From: Candidatus Obscuribacterales bacterium
GTDB lineage: Bacteria; Cyanobacteriota; Vampirovibrionia; Obscuribacterales; Obscuribacteraceae
Length of the DNA stretch: 53,787 nucleotides
NCBI GenBank assembly: GCA_949127735.1
Contig: CASBPX010000182.1
Location: 1 to 53,787 of the forward strand
Direction of reading: 5' to 3'
Shown here: positions 7,005-15,792 of the stretch, piece after piece
Position numbering within the stretch: the first letter of the stretch is position 1
How the letters are laid out: every line of letters begins with the position of its first letter
Translations under genes and position numbers: made by a program
Notes under the pieces: generated by a model
What the model was told of the DNA's origin: nothing
Database searches by the model: none
What the model saw: only the letters and a program-made list of their open reading frames with translations

Positions 7005-8588
7005 GTGCGCGGGCGTAAAATTTCTTTTGCTCTATTGGGCGTCTTAGCCGTTCTTGCAAGCAGTTGTCTGCCGGTTGAAGCGGGCGCCACCGATTGGGAA
7101 AAGCTTTTAAATAAGGCACAGGAAGCTGCCCGTGGCAAAGAGTATGACGATGCCATTAAGCTTTACAACGAAGCTGCCGCTGAGTGCCAGAGCTCTAAGC
7201 TGGAAGACAAGTATTTAGCCAAGACTTATAACGATCTCGCTCTTGTGTATGAAGCTCAAGGCAAGCTCGCCGAAGCCGAAACGTACCTGGTTCGGGCCCT
7301 GACCATCAAAGAAAAATTAGTAGACAAGGAAGATGTCAGCTTTACTTCGAGTCTCGGCAATTTAGCTGCACTTTACCGCCGGGAAGGTAAATTTGATCAG
7401 GCTCAAGCACAGTATGAGCGAGCCATCGCTATCATCGAAAAGAAATCCGGCGAGAGCGATCCGCGTCTTGCCCCGTTTCTCACCGGCATAGCTTCGCTGT
7501 TTACAGATAAAGCTAAGTTTGTCGAGGCTGAAAGCGCGTTAAGGCGTGTTGTTAGCTTGATGAAACAGGCCAACAATAAAGATGGACAGACTGTGGCCCT
7601 GAACAATCTGGCAGTGACTTTGCGCAAGCAGGGCAAAACAGCAGAAGCTGAAGTAATTTACAAGCAGGTGGCCGAGCTAGCGAGCGAAAATAATGCAGAC
7701 AATGAAAATGCTGCCCATAACAAATCGGCGGCATTGAATAATTTGGCCCGCACTTATCGCGAGAAGGGACAATTTGATAAGGCTGAGCCGCTATTAAAGC
7801 AGGCTGTGTCTGCATTGCTGAAAGACAAAAATGCCAGGCCCGCTGATGTAATTATTGCCCTGGATAATCTGGCCATGGTCAATAAAGAGACAGGGGATTA
7901 TCTTGGAGCTGAAGAGCAATATCGCAAAGCGCTGGCGATTGCTAGAACCACAGGTGGTGCTAAACCAGTCGCTCTAGCTGAGCGCATGCAAAATCTTGCG
8001 CTGTCCCTAATGCCACAAGGAAAGTTTGAAGAGGCCGAAAAACTTTTCAAAGAGTCTCTGGTCTTGTATGAAAAAGCTCAGGGCGTGAATGGTCCAGATG
8101 TGGCTGTCGCGCTGACAAATTTAGAAGAACTCTATCGCGAACAAGAAAAGTTTGAGCTGGCCGAACCGCTTCTACTTCGTGCTCTCGATATTCGCAAGGC
8201 TACACTGGGAAAAGATAATTCAGCGGTGGCGACGACCACAACAGATCTCGCCATTCTCTACAAAGAGCAGGGCAAATCTGCCCAGGCGTTAACTTACTTC
8301 CAAGACGCTGTTCGCATTCGTGAAACAGCACCTGATTCAGCTGATTTAGCCACAGCGCTCAATAATTTGGCCCGCATCTATCGCGATCAGAAACGTTACG
8401 CTGAAGCCGAGCCGCTTTATAAAAAGGCACTGGCGATTCGCGAGAAAACTTTTGGTCCTGATGATGACAGCGTGGCAGCTGTATTGCGTAATTATGCAAT
8501 TCTGTTGCGCGCTTCAAACAGGGCTGATGAAGCCAAATTACTCGATCTCAGGGCTCGTAAAATTGAGAATGCTAAAAGTGCGCCGTAG
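7005..8588 (+). CDS. Exported TPR protein, kinesin-light-chain-like
   Basis: 527 residues from a GTG start preceded by AGGAGCAGGAG. An N-terminal signal peptide (positively charged start, hydrophobic run FALLGVLAVLASSCLP) ends near residue 26; the Cys inside SSCLP could make this a lipoprotein, though it is not a clean lipobox. The remainder is about eleven TPR units of the 42-residue kinesin-light-chain spacing, with recurring ALNNLA, YKEQGK, EAEPLYKKALAI patterns. Such solenoids hold protein partners; no catalytic domain is present. A possible -10 (TATAGT, 6968-6973) lies upstream. The next gene overlaps its end by about 20 bases and encodes a second TPR protein, so the two are translated together. 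No partner is visible, so the process served is unknown. Confidence 0.85.
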   Translation: MRGRKISFALLGVLAVLASSCLPVEAGATDWEKLLNKAQEAARGKEYDDAIKLYNEAAAECQSSKLEDKYLAKTYNDLALVYEAQGKLAEAETYLVRALTIKEKLVDKEDVSFTSSLGNLAALYRREGKFDQAQAQYERAIAIIEKKSGESDPRLAPFLTGIASLFTDKAKFVEAESALRRVVSLMKQANNKDGQTVALNNLAVTLRKQGKTAEAEVIYKQVAELASENNADNENAAHNKSAALNNLARTYREKGQFDKAEPLLKQAVSALLKDKNARPADVIIALDNLAMVNKETGDYLGAEEQYRKALAIARTTGGAKPVALAERMQNLALSLMPQGKFEEAEKLFKESLVLYEKAQGVNGPDVAVALTNLEELYREQEKFELAEPLLLRALDIRKATLGKDNSAVATTTTDLAILYKEQGKSAQALTYFQDAVRIRETAPDSADLATALNNLARIYRDQKRYAEAEPLYKKALAIREKTFGPDDDSVAAVLRNYAILLRASNRADEAKLLDLRARKIENAKSAP

Positions 8589-10098
8589 TTTTCTGCTGGG
8601 TCTTAACGCTGCGTGTTGTCTGTCAGTGCTGCCATTAACGGCTTATGCGGCATCGACTGATTACTGGCATACATTTTACGATCAGGGCCAAAAGCAACTT
8701 CTCTCTAAGTCGTACACAGCTGCTGAAGTATCTTTCAGGCAAGCGTTGCGAGAAGTGAAACGCTCTGCACGCACTGAAGATGAGCTGGTGCTCTGCACTG
8801 TCGCTCTGGCAGATTTATTGCAGCTGGAAAATTACAAAGAAGAATCTTGGTCGCTTTACAGAAAAGCCCTGAAGCTGCTGGAGCGACGGTATGGCAGAGA
8901 AAGTGCCAAACTACTGCCTGTGTTAATCACCATGGGTAGTGTCACTGAAGTCGAAGGAGAGTATAAGAAGGCTGAGGTGTTCTACGCCCGCGCGGTAACT
9001 ATCGCTCAAGCTAAGGTAGGAGCGAGTAGTATGGAGCTGGCAACTGCTCTGCACAAGCTTGGTCACGCTCAATTTCACCAGGGTTTACATAAAGAAGCCG
9101 AAGATCACTATCGCAGTGCTCTTGCAATTTTAATGGGTCAGAATAATTTGCCATCTCGAGATGTAGCGCTGGAGCTTTTAAGCGATTATCTCGATTTGAT
9201 GCACAAATATAGTGGGCCCTCTAAAATTCTTGCTTCTAAATTTGAACAAGAATTGCTGAAAGACGAAGTGCAATTATTGGGTCGTACTCGAGCCGTGCCT
9301 CAATCAGCCTGGCAGCAGGCTATGCAAGCTCGCGTTACAGCAAGTGGTGACGTTCAACCTGCTGGCTCATCGCCGGTTTTGGAGAGAATTTCACCTCCAG
9401 ATACTTCTTTGCTAACAAGCAATTTTGAAACTTTTACCACAGCCGCTCAGCTCCTGGCCTCGCTGGGGCCGTCTGAAAAAGTAGAGACTTCATCGTCACC
9501 CTCGCCCTCGGCTGCACCTGGAGCGGGCATCGATTACTACGAGCGCATGGTCGCCATTGACACAAAAACTCTGGGGCCGACTCATCCCAGTGTGGCTCGT
9601 GATCTAAAAGGTCTGGCGGCCATTTATGTATCGCAGCACCGTTACGCTGAAGCCAGGCCCTTGCTCGAGCGCGCTGTTTCTATCTATCAATCGGTTTATT
9701 CCGCCGAAGATCTTTCCATCAAGCATTTAAAAATTCTCTTGCGTCTGATCGGCGATAGCGCTGATACTGCTGGTGGTGCATCGCCACTTGTTGCCGATGC
9801 GGCTAAAATTCCACTGCAAGCTCAAACTTTTGAAGTAGCACAGCGTCTCAACGAGCTTGCCTTCATGTCTTACTGTCAGGGCAAGCTTGCAGATGCCAGA
9901 GCTGCTTACGCTTGGGCACTGGCCAGCACCGATGATGCCACCGGCAGCAGAAGTGTTTTTGTTGCTGCTTGCCTGCAAGATTATTTGCAAGTGATGCGCA
10001 GCAGTGGAAAAGTTGAAGAAGCAAATAGAATGCAGGCTCTGGCTAAAAGTATTTTGGCCGATGCCTTGTCGGCGCAACTGCTGCAAACTTACAAGTAG
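8569..10098 (+). CDS. Exported TPR protein, paralogue of the 17.6-19.1 kb gene
   Basis: The reading frame is open from 8452, but the ATG at 8569 gives a proper signal peptide (LKVRRSFLLGLNAACCLSVLPLTAYAAS), so I start there; GTG 8578 is an alternative. The mature 480-residue protein has TPR units near residues 35-200 (YDQGQKQL, ALHKLGHAQ), a Ser/Pro-rich linker near 290-340 and further TPRs to the end. Block by block it matches the minus-strand gene 17628-19118: the same QALREV/RLALTDV opening, MGSVTEVEG/IGSVQESEG, HRLA/HKLGHA and the C-terminal LNELAF..YCQGKL region. They are paralogues with a shared TPR-linker-TPR plan. It overlaps the preceding TPR gene and is convergent with the gene at 10114. 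Confidence 0.83.
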   Translation: MLKVRRSFLLGLNAACCLSVLPLTAYAASTDYWHTFYDQGQKQLLSKSYTAAEVSFRQALREVKRSARTEDELVLCTVALADLLQLENYKEESWSLYRKALKLLERRYGRESAKLLPVLITMGSVTEVEGEYKKAEVFYARAVTIAQAKVGASSMELATALHKLGHAQFHQGLHKEAEDHYRSALAILMGQNNLPSRDVALELLSDYLDLMHKYSGPSKILASKFEQELLKDEVQLLGRTRAVPQSAWQQAMQARVTASGDVQPAGSSPVLERISPPDTSLLTSNFETFTTAAQLLASLGPSEKVETSSSPSPSAAPGAGIDYYERMVAIDTKTLGPTHPSVARDLKGLAAIYVSQHRYAEARPLLERAVSIYQSVYSAEDLSIKHLKILLRLIGDSADTAGGASPLVADAAKIPLQAQTFEVAQRLNELAFMSYCQGKLADARAAYAWALASTDDATGSRSVFVAACLQDYLQVMRSSGKVEEANRMQALAKSILADALSAQLLQTYK

Positions 10099-10113
10099 CT
10101 GGCGACTGTCTTG

Positions 10114-10881
10114 TCAATTATTATCATTCCAGGGTCGGCCCCTTTGAATGTCTACATGTCCGTTTAACTTATACGGCACAGGTGAGCCGTTGTCAGGTGC
10201 GATGGTGAAGCCACCGTTTGCAAGGGGATCCAATTTGCTGGGGACCCAATCACCTGTCACTTCACGCACAGGGCCAGCCAGCTTGGCCAGGTCTCGGCGT
10301 TTAAGATCGTCTCTTTCGTCTAGCTCACGAGCCCGAGGAAAAAGCCCAGGACTTGCCCGTCGCACTTTCTTCGATTGATCGAGATCGTCACCTTTGTCGC
10401 TGTCATCGTTGTTATTCGAGTCTAATTGTGCAAAACCAAAAACTGATTGTGGTCTATCGTCGGAGAATAAGTCGGGCGGCAGCACTCTTACGCGGAAGTC
10501 TTTTTCGAAAAGCGGCGTGACATATCTATGGTCTAAAACCAGCGAGTCACCATCAGAAATAGCTTTCAAACGCGCCTGTCTTTTTAACTTATCTTTTTCT
10601 TCATTTATTTCGTCTGCCTCTTTTCTCTCTTGTCTTTCGAGGCGTCTTTTACTCAGCTCTTCGTACTCAAGTTCGTCGTCGCCAGGCTGGTCTGGTCGAC
10701 CATATTGAGAGAAAAACGAATTGCGAAAAGCCTGGCCGTCAAATTCGCCAAACATTTTGCCTACAGCATCTTGATTCTGCGCCAGGGCCGGCGCTGAAAA
10801 TCCAGCCCCTAACGCCGCAAATACGCCAGATAAGATTAATAAGACAAAGAGTTTTGACAAATAAGGCACCAGCTTGAGCAT
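10114..10881 (-). CDS. Exported highly charged protein of unknown function
   Basis: 255 residues with a clear signal peptide (LSKLFVLLILSGVFAALGAGFSAPALAQ, cleavage after about residue 35). The mature part is unusually charged: an Asp/Glu/Arg/Lys-rich stretch at about 65-110 that should form a helix, an Asn/Asp-rich stretch near 155-165, and Arg/Glu/Asp-rich sequence after that. The C-terminus (NGGFTIAPDNGSPVPYKLNGH) looks folded. I recognise no family. It is convergent with the TPR gene and divergent from the OMP gene of the first efflux operon, so it may share the intergenic control region with that operon. The complementary strand also has open frames, but these are antisense shadows of this gene. 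Confidence 0.72.
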   Translation of the reverse strand: MLKLVPYLSKLFVLLILSGVFAALGAGFSAPALAQNQDAVGKMFGEFDGQAFRNSFFSQYGRPDQPGDDELEYEELSKRRLERQERKEADEINEEKDKLKRQARLKAISDGDSLVLDHRYVTPLFEKDFRVRVLPPDLFSDDRPQSVFGFAQLDSNNNDDSDKGDDLDQSKKVRRASPGLFPRARELDERDDLKRRDLAKLAGPVREVTGDWVPSKLDPLANGGFTIAPDNGSPVPYKLNGHVDIQRGRPWNDNN

Positions 10882-11001
10882 TATATAATTGCCAGGTTAT
10901 CACTTCTTTCTGCGAATAAAACGTTCGCAGTTTACACAGCCTGTCAAGGGTTTTGGCTGCGGCTAAGTGTGCTCTTTCGCCAGCAATGCGAATTTTATTC
11001 G

Positions 11002-12501
11002 ATGGAAGCTTTGATTAGAAATAGCCTGGTAATCGAGAAAATCACCTGCATTTCACTGGCATTTTTAGGCCTGTTGTTTTGTAGTAACGCAGCCTGGGCA
11101 GCCGGCCGCGAAACTGCCGTAATCGATTTTCAATTTCAACCAATTCGTCCAACATCGGCTGTCACCATTCGCGAAGCCGTTGATGTGGCGGTGCGGAATT
11201 ATCCAAGCATTGCTTCAAAGAGATTCAAACTTAAAGCTTCTATGGCCAATGTCACTCTGGCCAAGACTCAGTATTTGCCCAACCTAAATATTGATATTCA
11301 AGAGTCGGCCATCACCGGCAATCGCGTAGCCAGCACCGTGATGAACAATGTATCTGGCTTTGACACAGTGCCAATTGACTCGGGTCCGGTGTCACAAAAA
11401 TCGAGTTTGCGCCCACTGGTTAATAACCTTCAGGGTGTCAACTTAAACTGGCTGCTGATTGATTTTGGCTTGCGTCACGCCAACGATAATTTTGCTTATG
11501 CAGACGCTCGCACTGCTCGCGCCGACGTCAGCCTGACTCAGCTTGATGTCGCCTATGATGCTGCTGAAGCCTTTCTTGAAGCGGTGGCGGCCAAGCAAAT
11601 AATTTACGCCACAGAAGCTGCTTTGTCTCACATGAAAGCCGCCAATGTGCGAGCCAAAACGCTTGTTGCCGAAGGTTTAAAACCGGGTGTGGAAGCCGCT
11701 GACTGGGATTACGAAGTAGCGAAGGCCAGAATTAATGTAATCAAATCTGAGAAGAATGCGCAACTGGCATTAGTCGGTCTGGCAGAAAAAATGGGCACTG
11801 CCACCACCGATATTGATATTGTTTCTAATCCGCTGGTGCGCAGCCCTTCTCAAATTCAAGCCATGCGGCCAATTGATCTTTCGTCGCACCCACTGGCTCT
11901 ACTCAAGTCGGCTGAAATTCAAAGGTGGCAAGCCAAGAAAATAGTGCTTGATAAAGCCTACAGGCCACACTTGTGGTTTAACTCGTCGGTCTGGGGCAAA
12001 GGCAGCAGCGATGGTGTTAATCCGATTCGCCCCGTGGGCGGTGGCGCACTGCCGCAGGTATTTAATTATATGGTCGGCGCTTCTTTTAGTTTTCCTGTGA
12101 TGGAATATTTCCCATTAAAAGCACAGAAGCGCATCGCCGTTAACAACGAAATGGCTGCCAGAGCCGATTTAGATCTGGCAATGCAAATTCTAGAGAAGAA
12201 AGATGCTAGAGCCCGCGTGATGCTCAGGCAAGCGCGCAAAGTTGCTGACGAAACTCCAGCACTTGTTGAAGCGGCTAAAGTGCGAGAACTGAAAGTTAGC
12301 AAACGATACAGCACAGGTCTAACTGATATGGTCAGCCTGGCACAAGCTGAAAAGGCGCTGGCTGAGGCGGAAGTTGAAGACGCCGTGGCACAGGTCGAAG
12401 TGTGGCGAGCGATTTTACTCTTATCGTACGCCCAGGGTGATTTGAAACCTTTCCTTGAAATTGTCGATATCGTCGAAGGCAAGTCGGGGAAAACCAGGTA
12501 A
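11002..12501 (+). CDS. TolC-family outer-membrane efflux protein
   Basis: About 499 residues from the ATG at 11002, which puts a normal signal peptide at the N-terminus (SLAFLGLLFCSNAAWA|AG); a GTG at 10969 would add 11 unlikely residues. The rest is a two-repeat OEP layout: long heptad-like helices (AVDVAVRNYPSI, ANVTLAKTQYLPNLNI, AYDAAEAFLEAVAAKQ, KVADETPALVEAAKVRELKVSKRY) separated by beta segments. TolC-type trimers form the outer-membrane exit duct. The stop is followed after four bases by the RND pump gene, and the adaptor comes third, so this is an OMP-RND-MFP operon. No OMP gene sits in the second RND operon (28-36 kb), so this duct may serve both; that is inference. Confidence 0.9.
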   Translation: MEALIRNSLVIEKITCISLAFLGLLFCSNAAWAAGRETAVIDFQFQPIRPTSAVTIREAVDVAVRNYPSIASKRFKLKASMANVTLAKTQYLPNLNIDIQESAITGNRVASTVMNNVSGFDTVPIDSGPVSQKSSLRPLVNNLQGVNLNWLLIDFGLRHANDNFAYADARTARADVSLTQLDVAYDAAEAFLEAVAAKQIIYATEAALSHMKAANVRAKTLVAEGLKPGVEAADWDYEVAKARINVIKSEKNAQLALVGLAEKMGTATTDIDIVSNPLVRSPSQIQAMRPIDLSSHPLALLKSAEIQRWQAKKIVLDKAYRPHLWFNSSVWGKGSSDGVNPIRPVGGGALPQVFNYMVGASFSFPVMEYFPLKAQKRIAVNNEMAARADLDLAMQILEKKDARARVMLRQARKVADETPALVEAAKVRELKVSKRYSTGLTDMVSLAQAEKALAEAEVEDAVAQVEVWRAILLLSYAQGDLKPFLEIVDIVEGKSGKTR

Positions 12502-12505
12502 TAGC

Positions 12506-15500
12506 ATGTGGATTATTAGTTTTGCCCTGAGACGTCCAATTACTATTATCGCTGCGGTGATAAGCATTGTCTGCGTGGCGTTTCTGGCCGTCAGTTCAAT
12601 GAAACGCGACATTTTCCCCGATTTAAAAATTCCTGCTATCTATGTCATTCAGGGATATGGCGGTATGTCGCCAGAGCAGATGGAAGGCTACATTACCTCC
12701 ACTTATGAACTGTATTTTCTTTATGTGCCTGGTATCGAGCACATTGAGTCGAAGACTATTCAAAACGTCTCTGTGATCAAAGTCTTCTTTCAGCCTGATA
12801 CAGACATGGCCAGCGCCATGGCCACCATCGTGGCCATGGCCAACCGTGCCACCAGTCTCATGCCGCACGGCACATATAACCCTTTTGTGCTCAGATTTGA
12901 CGCTGGCAGTTTGCCTGTGGGGCAGCTGGTTTTGTCGTCTGATACCAAGGGCGTCAAAGAGCTGGAAGATTTAGCTTACACTCGCATCAGGCCACTGCTT
13001 GCCACCGTTCCTGGTGCCGAGGCGCCACCTCCCTTTGGCGGCAATATTCGCTCTATTGTAGTTAGCGTCGATGCCGATAAGCTGCGACGCTACAATATTT
13101 CAGGCGATGAAATTGTCGAAGCGCTGGCCACCGGCAACAAAGTCATGCCCTCTGGTAACGTGCGCACCGGTGACTATTTGCGCATTGCTCCAGTTAACAC
13201 CGATTTGCCTGATATTCACCAGCTTGATTATTTGCCGATTCGCACCGGCCACGGCCCTCAAATTTTTATCAAAGACATAGGCAAAGTTGAAGATGCATCT
13301 GATATTTTAGCTGGCTACGCGCTTTATCAAGGCCGCCGCACAGTATACATTCCAGCAGTAAAAAGAGGCGATGCATCGACTGTTTCAGTAGTGGACGCAC
13401 TGACTGCCTCTCTACCGCGTATGCAAGCCGTTTTACCCGCTGACGTCAAAATCAGCTATGAATTTGACCAGAGTAAATATGTGCGCGAAGCCATTACCGA
13501 CGTCTTTCACGAGGGCGTGCTGGGTACAATTCTACCGGGTTTGATGATTTTGCTCTTTCTTCGCGACCTGCGCAGCACGGCTATTGTAGTCACCACTATT
13601 CCACTTTCTTTGATGTCTGCCATCGTCGGTCTGTGGCTCACTGGTCAGACCATCAATATTCAAACTCTTAGCGGACTGGCCCTATCTATCGGTATTCTGG
13701 TCGACGAGGCCACTGTTTGCATTGAAAATATGCACACCCACCTGGCCAATGGTGTGGAAAAAACGCGCGCCGTTTATCAGGCTTGTGTGGAGACAATGGT
13801 GCCTAGGCTGCTCGCCATGCTTTCAGTGGTGGCAGTGTTTATTCCATCGTTCTTTATGGTGGGCATCACTCGTGAATTGTTCATTCCCCTGTCTCTGGCT
13901 GTGGGTTTTGCCATGGTGGCTTCCACCACTCTTGCATCAACCCTGGTGCCGATTATGGCCATCTGGCTGCTCAAAGATGAGCATGAAGGAGTGGCAGATG
14001 GTGAAGGCGACGAAGAGTATGCTGAGCATGCTGAAAAAATCGGCCGCCGCAAAGAGAAAAAAGAGCATAAACCAGATCTTGTCGACAAAATGAAAGACCG
14101 GCTGGCTGACTTGTTGCACGTGCTGATGCCGTTGCGTTATCTTGTGGTCGGCGGTTATCTAGCGGCCAGCGTGACGCTTGTGCTGGTGCTCTACAGCACC
14201 ATCGGCAAAGAGTTGTTTCCTGATTCTGGTAGCAGCCAGTTTCGCATGCGAATAACTGCACCTACAGGTATGCGGGTTGAGGCACTGGAACAGCGTGTAC
14301 TTAAAACACTTGAGTTGATTAAAGCCGAAGCCGGCCCTGAAAATGTGGAAAAAAGCCTTGGCTATGCCGGTCAGCAGCCGCCGATGTTCCCCATCAGTTC
14401 GGCCTTTTTGTGGACCAGTGGTCCGCACCAGGCAGTGATGGATGTGCAATTAAAAGAAAGTGCGCACATTGATATGGCGCGCTTCAAGGACAATTTACGT
14501 AAACGTTTGGCTAAGGCTGTTCCTGACACCAAATATTCGTTTGAACCAGGCGACCTAGTTAGCCAGATTATGAACCTGGGATCTCCGACACCAATATGCG
14601 TGCAAGTGGCCGGGCACAATTTAATTGCCAATAAAATTTTTGCCGCTAAAGTTTTGCAGGAGATGGCTAAAGTAAAAGCCCTGCGCGATTTACAGTGGGG
14701 GCAGGCACTAGATTATCCATCGTGCGAAATTGATATCGATCGCGAGCTGGCCGGTCAGCTGGGCATTACTCCTGCTGAAATTGGTATGTCGCTGCAACCG
14801 GCATTTTTCTCAAGCAGATTCGTTAACTTGAGCCTGTGGCGCGACCCTCAAAGCGGTTTTTCTTATCAGGTGCAGGTACAGGTGCCGCAAGATCAAATTG
14901 GATCGAAAGAAGACATTGAAACTTTCCCCACCATGAGCAGCAGACGGAAGGACCAGATGGCCGTTAAAGACATGCTTGAAAATTCTGATATTGACAAAAT
15001 TTATCCTGGTAATAAAACGCGCAGAGAGCAACATCCGCTCATTTCTGATGTGGCTAAAGTCAGCTATGGTGTCACCAATGGTGAGTTCGATCGCTACAAC
15101 ATGATGCGTATGGTCTCGCTTACAGCCAACGTCTCGGGCGGCGACCTGGGCAGCGTGGGCGAAGAAGTTAAGCGCGCTGTAGCCCGGGCCGGCAAACCAC
15201 CTGCGGGTGTTTTTGTGGACGTCACCGGTCAAGTGCCTTTACTCAAAGACACTTTCAATCACCTGCTGGGTGGTCTGGTACTGGCAGTAGGAGTTATTGC
15301 CCTGATGTTGCTGGCCTATTTCCAGACAGCCCGCATTGTATTTGTAGTCATGTCTACTACTCCGGCAATTTTACTGGGAGTGCTGACCATGCTGCATTTG
15401 ACCGGCACCACTTTGAATATTCAATCATTCATGGGTGCCATTATGTCTACTGGTGTTGGCATTGCTAATGCTATTTTGCTTGTGGTTTTTGCTGAAAAAA

Positions 15501-15778
15501 CTCGCGAAGAAGAGGGCAAGAGTGCTGAAGAGTCTGCCGTGCATGCCGCACAAATGCGCATGCGGCCAATTCTGATGACGTCAATTGCCATGATTGCAGG
15601 CATGGTGCCTATGGCCATTTCTAGCGGGCAAAGCGCGTCTCTGGGTCGCGCTGTTATCGGGGGCTTGATGATGTCTACCACTTCTGTTTTAACGCTTTTG
15701 CCCCTGGTATTTTGCATTATTCAAGCCACCGCTCGCAGAGGCTCGCGCTCGCTCCATCCTGAAGATCACGGTCACTAA
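12506..15778 (+). CDS. RND-family efflux pump, inner-membrane permease
   Basis: 1090 residues from the ATG at 12506; an upstream in-frame extension lies inside the OMP gene and is rejected. The N-terminus (MWIISFALRRPITIIAA) and 12-helix architecture with two large periplasmic loops are typical of RND transporters. The proton-relay region is atypical: transmembrane helix 4 reads VDEATVCIEN, not VDDAIVVVEN, so the second Asp is Glu. Helix 10 reads GVGIANAILLV, lacking the Lys (AcrB K940) that the other two RND proteins in this window keep as VKKNAIMMIDF. A cytoplasmic loop at about 490-535 has an unusual insert rich in Glu/His/Lys. The pump is therefore a distinct branch whose substrate cannot be assigned; CzcA-like metal pumps also lack the helix-10 Lys, but the rest does not look like CzcA. 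Confidence 0.92.
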   Translation: MWIISFALRRPITIIAAVISIVCVAFLAVSSMKRDIFPDLKIPAIYVIQGYGGMSPEQMEGYITSTYELYFLYVPGIEHIESKTIQNVSVIKVFFQPDTDMASAMATIVAMANRATSLMPHGTYNPFVLRFDAGSLPVGQLVLSSDTKGVKELEDLAYTRIRPLLATVPGAEAPPPFGGNIRSIVVSVDADKLRRYNISGDEIVEALATGNKVMPSGNVRTGDYLRIAPVNTDLPDIHQLDYLPIRTGHGPQIFIKDIGKVEDASDILAGYALYQGRRTVYIPAVKRGDASTVSVVDALTASLPRMQAVLPADVKISYEFDQSKYVREAITDVFHEGVLGTILPGLMILLFLRDLRSTAIVVTTIPLSLMSAIVGLWLTGQTINIQTLSGLALSIGILVDEATVCIENMHTHLANGVEKTRAVYQACVETMVPRLLAMLSVVAVFIPSFFMVGITRELFIPLSLAVGFAMVASTTLASTLVPIMAIWLLKDEHEGVADGEGDEEYAEHAEKIGRRKEKKEHKPDLVDKMKDRLADLLHVLMPLRYLVVGGYLAASVTLVLVLYSTIGKELFPDSGSSQFRMRITAPTGMRVEALEQRVLKTLELIKAEAGPENVEKSLGYAGQQPPMFPISSAFLWTSGPHQAVMDVQLKESAHIDMARFKDNLRKRLAKAVPDTKYSFEPGDLVSQIMNLGSPTPICVQVAGHNLIANKIFAAKVLQEMAKVKALRDLQWGQALDYPSCEIDIDRELAGQLGITPAEIGMSLQPAFFSSRFVNLSLWRDPQSGFSYQVQVQVPQDQIGSKEDIETFPTMSSRRKDQMAVKDMLENSDIDKIYPGNKTRREQHPLISDVAKVSYGVTNGEFDRYNMMRMVSLTANVSGGDLGSVGEEVKRAVARAGKPPAGVFVDVTGQVPLLKDTFNHLLGGLVLAVGVIALMLLAYFQTARIVFVVMSTTPAILLGVLTMLHLTGTTLNIQSFMGAIMSTGVGIANAILLVVFAEKTREEEGKSAEESAVHAAQMRMRPILMTSIAMIAGMVPMAISSGQSASLGRAVIGGLMMSTTSVLTLLPLVFCIIQATARRGSRSLHPEDHGH

Positions 15779-15792
15779 CTAAGGAAGAATTT

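Noticed and set aside
10148-10708. Open frames on the plus strand opposite the charged exported protein
   Set aside because: They are Ser/Arg-rich antisense shadows without start signals; the minus-strand gene has a clean signal peptide.
13722-14261. Several overlapping frames inside the first RND gene
   Set aside because: They lie entirely inside a strongly supported RND coding region and show no domain of their own.
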